This document shows, piece after piece, positions 60,163 through 64,000 of a stretch of 64,000 nt of DNA. The translations under genes were made by a program, and so were the position numbers. Origin of the DNA: Geothrix limicola (GTDB lineage: Bacteria; Acidobacteriota; Holophagae; Holophagales; Holophagaceae); contig NZ_BSDE01000002.1 of NCBI RefSeq assembly GCF_030268085.1, forward strand, positions 310,001-374,000, given 5' to 3'. Below the pieces are notes generated by a model. The model ran no database searches. It saw only the letters and a program-made list of their open reading frames with translations, and was not told where the DNA came from. Positions within the stretch are counted from its first letter, which is position 1; every line of letters starts with the position of its first letter.

Positions 60163-62031
60163 ATGACTCATCCTTCCTTCAAGCAAGCCCTCGACGCGGG
60201 CGAGTGTTTCCTCTTCGACGGAAGCACGGCCACGGCCCTCTATGACCGCGGCATCACGCTGCAGCGCAGCTTCGAGGAGTGCAACCTCAAGGCACCCGAC
60301 CTGCTGCTGGCCATCCACGGCGAATTCCTCGCCGCAGGCGCCCAGGTGCTCACCACCAACACCTGGGGCGCGGGCCGCCTGAAGCTGGCGGCGCGGGGAT
60401 TGGAAGCCGAGCTCGACGCCATCAACCGCGCCGGGGTGGAATTGGCCAAACGCGCCATCCAGCAGCAGGGCGCCCGCGCCTGGGTGGCGGGCTGCATCGG
60501 CCCCCTGGGCGTGCGCATCGAGCCCTGGGGACCGACCTCCTTCGACGAAGCCCGGGCCTATTTCCGCGAGCAGGCCCTGCCCCTCGTCGAGGCCGGCGCG
60601 GACCTCATCGTGCTCGAAGGCTTCGAGGATCTGAACGAGATCCACCAGGCCCTGCTCGCCGTCCAGGAACTGGGCGGCCTGCCCATCGCCGCGCTGATGA
60701 CCACCAACGAGGATGGCCAGGCCCTCTTCGGCGCCGAGCCCGACTGGTTCATCAAGCAGCTCGACACCTGGGGCGCCGATCTGGTGGGCCTCATCGGCGG
60801 CAACGGCCCGGCACCCCACCTGCGCCTGCTGGAGCGCCTGAAGGCCGTGACCGCCAAGCCCATCGTGCTCCAGCCCAATCCGGGCCTGCCCAACATGGTC
60901 GACGGCCGCCTGATGTACGGTGCCAGCCCCGAGTACCTCGGCGGCTTCGCCTCACGTGCGCTGGCCGCGGGCGCCCGGGCCGTGGGCGGCTGCAGCGGCA
61001 CCACGCCCGCGCACATCCGCGCCATGCGCGGCGCCTTCCGCCAGGAGCACGCCTTCGTGCAGGCCGGCAGCGGCTTCGAGCTCAAGCCCCACGAACAGCC
61101 CCAACCCGAAGTGCCCTTCGCCTTCCGCAGCCGCTTCAGCCTCAAGCTGGCCCAGAACGAATTCATCCACACCGTGGAGCTGGTGCCGCCCAAGGGCATG
61201 GAGTACGACAAGCTGCTGGCCAAGACGCGCCAGTGCCGGGCCCTGGGCGTGGATGCCATCAACGTGCCCGACGGTCCCCGCGCCATGGCACGCATGAGCG
61301 CCCTGGCCACGGCCCTCATCATCGAACAGCAGGTGGGCCTGGAGACGATCCTCCACTACGCCTGCCGCGACCGGAACCTGCTCGGCATGCAGAGCGACCT
61401 GCTGGGCGCCGCGGGCCTGGGCCTGCGCAACATCCTCGCGGTCACCGGTGATCCTCCGAAGCTGGGCCCCTACCCCCAGGCCACGGCCGTCTTCGACGTG
61501 GACGCCATCGGCCTCGTGAACATGCTCAAGCGCCTGAACACGGGCCTGGATCTGGGCGGGGCCGGCATCGGCAAGCCGACCTCTTTCAGCGTGGGGGTGG
61601 GCGCCAATCCCGCCGCCGCGGACCTGGAACGCGAGAAGGCCCGCTTCCGCTACAAGGTGGAGGCCGGCGCCCAGTGGGCCATCACGCAGCCCGTCTTCGA
61701 CGCCGAGACGTTGTTCCGCTTCCTCGACTTCACCGAGTCCCTCGACGCCAAGGGCGGCCTGCCCATCATCGCGGGCATCTGGCCCCTCAAGAGCCTGCGC
61801 AACGCCGAGTTCATGGCCAACGAGGTGCCCGGCGCCTACGTGCCGAAGACGGTGCTGGCCCGCATGGCGAAATGGCCCGGCAGCGAGGATCAGCTGAAGG
61901 AGGGCCAGGACATCGCCCGCGAAGTCATCGAACAGATCCGCCCCCGCATCCGCGGGCTCCAGCTCTCTGCCCCCTTCGGCCAGGTCGAGCTCGTGGCCCC
62001 GCTGCTGCCCAAGCCGGAGACCCCATGGTGA
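60163..62031 (+). CDS. Bifunctional homocysteine S-methyltransferase-like / methylenetetrahydrofolate reductase
   Basis: A 622-residue fusion of YitJ type. Residues about 1-300 form a homocysteine S-methyltransferase barrel (HGEFLAAGAQVLTTNTWGAG; GGCSGTTPAHIRAM). Residues about 325-610 form an MTHFR domain with FAD site signatures (FIHTVELVPPKGMEYDKLLA, LAVTGDPPKLG, GAQWAITQPVFD). The methyltransferase zinc ligands are degraded: the GGCC pair is GGCS, and the upstream NC motif (VGxNCxxGP) reads VGLIGGNGP, leaving one of three Cys. The MTHFR half looks intact, so its main job is probably making methyl-THF for MetH. It is under SAM-I riboswitch control. Confidence 0.92.
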   Translation: MTHPSFKQALDAGECFLFDGSTATALYDRGITLQRSFEECNLKAPDLLLAIHGEFLAAGAQVLTTNTWGAGRLKLAARGLEAELDAINRAGVELAKRAIQQQGARAWVAGCIGPLGVRIEPWGPTSFDEARAYFREQALPLVEAGADLIVLEGFEDLNEIHQALLAVQELGGLPIAALMTTNEDGQALFGAEPDWFIKQLDTWGADLVGLIGGNGPAPHLRLLERLKAVTAKPIVLQPNPGLPNMVDGRLMYGASPEYLGGFASRALAAGARAVGGCSGTTPAHIRAMRGAFRQEHAFVQAGSGFELKPHEQPQPEVPFAFRSRFSLKLAQNEFIHTVELVPPKGMEYDKLLAKTRQCRALGVDAINVPDGPRAMARMSALATALIIEQQVGLETILHYACRDRNLLGMQSDLLGAAGLGLRNILAVTGDPPKLGPYPQATAVFDVDAIGLVNMLKRLNTGLDLGGAGIGKPTSFSVGVGANPAAADLEREKARFRYKVEAGAQWAITQPVFDAETLFRFLDFTESLDAKGGLPIIAGIWPLKSLRNAEFMANEVPGAYVPKTVLARMAKWPGSEDQLKEGQDIAREVIEQIRPRIRGLQLSAPFGQVELVAPLLPKPETPW

Positions 62032-62309
62032 AAGTGCACTTCCTCCTCGAAGACCTGCTGGTGGAGGCCCCCGCGGGCACGCCGCTGCAGCGCATCGCCG
62101 ACGCCGCGGGCGCCGATATCACCTTCGGCTGCCGCACGGGTTCCTGCGGCACCTGCCGGGTGCGCGTCGCCGAAGGGCTGTCGCATTGCAGCGAGCCCGG
62201 CGCCGAAGAACGCGATTTCCTGGCGGGCCTCGACGCGTCCCCCGATCAGCGCCTGGCCTGCCAGGTCACCGTGCAGGGCGACGTCGCCATCGACTACATC
62301 GGACTCTAG
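62025..62309 (+). CDS. 2Fe-2S ferredoxin
   Basis: A 94-residue plant-type ferredoxin. The cluster loop GCRTGSCGTCRVRV gives C-x4-C-x2-C, and the fourth Cys is in LACQVTVQGD. The start ATG overlaps the end of the MTHFR gene by 7 bp; metH begins 2 bp downstream. Its position between MTHFR and MetH suggests it supplies electrons to MTHFR or to reductive reactivation of MetH cobalamin. This is inferred from context. Confidence 0.93.
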   Translation: MVKVHFLLEDLLVEAPAGTPLQRIADAAGADITFGCRTGSCGTCRVRVAEGLSHCSEPGAEERDFLAGLDASPDQRLACQVTVQGDVAIDYIGL

Positions 62310-62311
62310 CC

Positions 62312-64000
62312 ATGACCACCCTCGAGAGCCTCCTGAATGACAAAGTGCTGCTGCTGGACGGCGGCATGGGGACCCAGATCTTCGCGCGCTCACCTTCGGT
62401 GGAGGACTACGGCGGCGCGGCGCTCGAAGGCTGCGTGGACCTGCTCACCGAGCGGCGCCCCCAGTGGATCCGCGAGATCCATGAAAGCTACTTCCGCGCC
62501 GGCGCCGATGCGGTGGAGACCAACACCTTCGGCGCGAACCCGCTGGTGCTCGGCGAATTCGGGCTCTCCGACAAGGCTTACGCTCTCAACGTCCAGGCCG
62601 CTTCCCTCGCCAAGGAGGTGGCTCGCAGCTTTGATCGCCCCCGCTTCGTCATCGGCTCCGTGGGGCCCGGCACCAAGCTGATCACGCTCGGGCACGTGAC
62701 CTACGCGAACCTGCTGGCCTCGTACCGTGTGCAGATGGAGGGCCTGCTGGAGGGCGGCGCGGATGCCATCCTCATCGAGACCTGCCAGGACCTGGGCCAG
62801 ATCAAGGTGGCCGTGCGGGCCGCCCGCGAGATCATGGCCGCCAAGCACAAGCGGGTGCCCCTCTGGGTGCAGGCCACGGTAGAAACGACGGGCACCCTGC
62901 TGGTGGGTTCGGACATCTCCGCCGTACTCACCAGCGTCGAGCCCCTGGGCATCGATGTGCTGGGCCTCAACTGCGCCACGGGCCCCGATGAAATGCACCA
63001 GCACCTCCAGACGCTCTGCGAGGCCAGCCCCTTCCGCATCAGCTGCCTGCCCAATGCGGGGTTGCCGGAAAACCGCGGCGGCCAGGTGGTCTACCCGCTG
63101 GATCCCGCGGGATTTGCGCCCAAGGTGCTGCACGCGGCCTCGGAGTTCGGCCTCGCCATCGTCGGCGGCTGCTGCGGCACGACGCCCGACCACATCCGGG
63201 CCCTGGCCCCGGGCGTTGAAAAGCTCAATCCGCCGCGGCGCGAGCCCAAGCTGGAACGCAGCGCCGCCAGCCTCTACCAGAGCGTGGCCCTGCGCCAGGA
63301 ACCCGCGCCCCTTATCGTGGGCGAGCGGACCAATGCGAACGGCTCGAAGAAATTCCGCGACCTGCTGGCCGCCGAGGACTGGGAGGGCATGATCGCCCTG
63401 GCCAAGGAGCAGCAGCGGGAGGGCGCCCACCTGCTGGACCTCTGCGTGGCCTACGTGGGCCGCGACGAGGTGCGCGACGCCGACGAGCTGCTGAGCCGCC
63501 TCGTCTCGCAGATCAACCTGCCCCTCATGATCGACAGCACGGAGTTTCCGGTCATCGAAAGGGCCCTGCAGCGGTCCCCGGGGAAATGCGTCATCAACTC
63601 CATCAACTTCGAGGACGGCGAGGCCAAGGCCCGCGCGATCCTCGGCCTCTGCAAGACCTACGGCGCCGCCGTCGTGGCGCTCACCATCGACGAGCGCGGC
63701 ATGGCCAAGGGCCGCGGGCAGAAGCTCGACGTCGCCAAGCGCCTCTATGCCCTGGCCGTGGGCGAATACGGGCTGGATCCCGGCGACCTCATCATCGATC
63801 CGCTCACCTTCACCCTGGGCAGCGGCGACGAGGAGTTCCGCGGATCTGCCATCGAGACGCTGGAGGCCCTGCGGCTCATCAAGGCCGAGCTGCCGGGCGT
63901 CATGACCATCCTCGGCGTGAGCAACGTGAGCTTCGGCCTGAATCCCGCCACCCGCCACATCCTCAACGCCCTCATGCTCTACCACGGCGTGAAGCACGGC
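62312..64000 (+). CDS. metH: Cobalamin-dependent methionine synthase MetH (partial, runs off window end)
   Basis: First 563 residues of the B12-dependent enzyme that methylates homocysteine from methyl-THF. The N-terminal homocysteine domain has [30 protein letters not shown] and all three zinc cysteines ([12 protein letters not shown] and [10 protein letters not shown]). The pterin-binding folate domain starts at about residue 325 ([53 protein letters not shown]). The cobalamin and activation domains, if present, are beyond the end. It starts 2 bp after the ferredoxin gene, in the SAM-I-regulated operon. Confidence 0.97.
   Translation, partial: MTTLESLLNDKVLLLDGGMGTQIFARSPSVEDYGGAALEGCVDLLTERRPQWIREIHESYFRAGADAVETNTFGANPLVLGEFGLSDKAYALNVQAASLAKEVARSFDRPRFVIGSVGPGTKLITLGHVTYANLLASYRVQMEGLLEGGADAILIETCQDLGQIKVAVRAAREIMAAKHKRVPLWVQATVETTGTLLVGSDISAVLTSVEPLGIDVLGLNCATGPDEMHQHLQTLCEASPFRISCLPNAGLPENRGGQVVYPLDPAGFAPKVLHAASEFGLAIVGGCCGTTPDHIRALAPGVEKLNPPRREPKLERSAASLYQSVALRQEPAPLIVGERTNANGSKKFRDLLAAEDWEGMIALAKEQQREGAHLLDLCVAYVGRDEVRDADELLSRLVSQINLPLMIDSTEFPVIERALQRSPGKCVINSINFEDGEAKARAILGLCKTYGAAVVALTIDERGMAKGRGQKLDVAKRLYALAVGEYGLDPGDLIIDPLTFTLGSGDEEFRGSAIETLEALRLIKAELPGVMTILGVSNVSFGLNPATRHILNALMLYHGVKHG

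Overview
The window looks like a chromosomal segment of a GC-rich Gram-negative bacterium, most likely an acidobacterium of the Holophagae (Geothrix/Holophaga type). This is inferred from overall gene content: a periplasmic nitrite-to-ammonia reductase (nrfHA), an ATP synthase operon with two b-type subunits and no a or c subunit, YaiO-type and other outer-membrane barrels, an LpxH-like lipid A enzyme, and FHA-GGDEF and Ser/Thr kinase signalling. No rRNA or phylogenetic marker confirms it. No plasmid, phage or CRISPR signature is visible. The only mobility gene is a lone tyrosine recombinase.

Layout. 1-3.9 kb: partial nrfA, nrfH, a bidirectional terminator, a DUF4097 repeat protein and two small unknown genes. 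3.9-9.1 kb: a YdcZ-type transporter, then a tightly overlapping five-gene minus-strand operon (two unknown proteins, two FHA-GGDEF diguanylate cyclases, a Ser/Thr kinase). 9.1-9.6 kb: tRNA-Gln and tRNA-Glu followed by a structured repeat containing a 50-bp duplication of the tRNA-Glu 3' end. 9.6-14.7 kb: an SRAP (HMCES/YedK) protein whose catalytic Cys2 is Asp, then a secreted beta-sandwich lipoprotein and a subtilisin-like lipoprotein. 14.7-26.1 kb: YdcF, a VanZ-LpxH fusion, EngB, FtsE, thiolase, a second DUF4097 protein, two overlapping M16-family proteins lacking HXXEH, PurC and a TPR protein, with two copies of a 270-bp hairpin repeat. 26.1-34.5 kb: an outer-membrane barrel, an MBL-fold phosphodiesterase, an HPt protein and the atp operon. 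34.5-35.2 kb: tRNA-Val and tRNA-Asp followed by a second tRNA-associated repeat region. 35.2-48.3 kb: small proteins, Der, a phosphocholine-type phospholipase C, a secreted M4 metallopeptidase, a metzincin-like lipoprotein and RecN. 48.4-51.3 kb: the recombinase, then a cysteine synthase-family gene overlapping an orphan E1-beta gene. 51.3-58.9 kb: a six-gene minus-strand operon that looks like a synthase-dependent exopolysaccharide system (TPR, membrane phospho/sulfo-transferase, YaiO, receiver, HEAT protein, QxxRW glycosyltransferase). 59-64 kb: a lipoprotein, then a SAM-I riboswitch controlling a methionine operon (homocysteine methyltransferase-MTHFR fusion, 2Fe-2S ferredoxin, partial metH).

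How the genes fit together. The genes suggest a respiring soil or sediment bacterium. It has nitrite ammonification and a proton-driven ATP synthase, an array of secreted hydrolases (S8, M4 and metzincin-like proteases, phospholipase C), and c-di-GMP and phospho-Thr signalling that may be linked to exopolysaccharide output. Housekeeping GTPases (EngB, Der), purine and methionine synthesis and DNA repair (RecN, SRAP) are interspersed. The most unusual material is (i) the two tRNA-adjacent repeat regions carrying inverted or direct copies of tRNA T-arms, (ii) the 270-bp hairpin repeats whose arms covary between copies, (iii) several proteins that keep a family fold but have lost catalytic residues (SRAP, M16 pair, methyltransferase domain), and (iv) the two multi-gene operons for signalling and polysaccharide.
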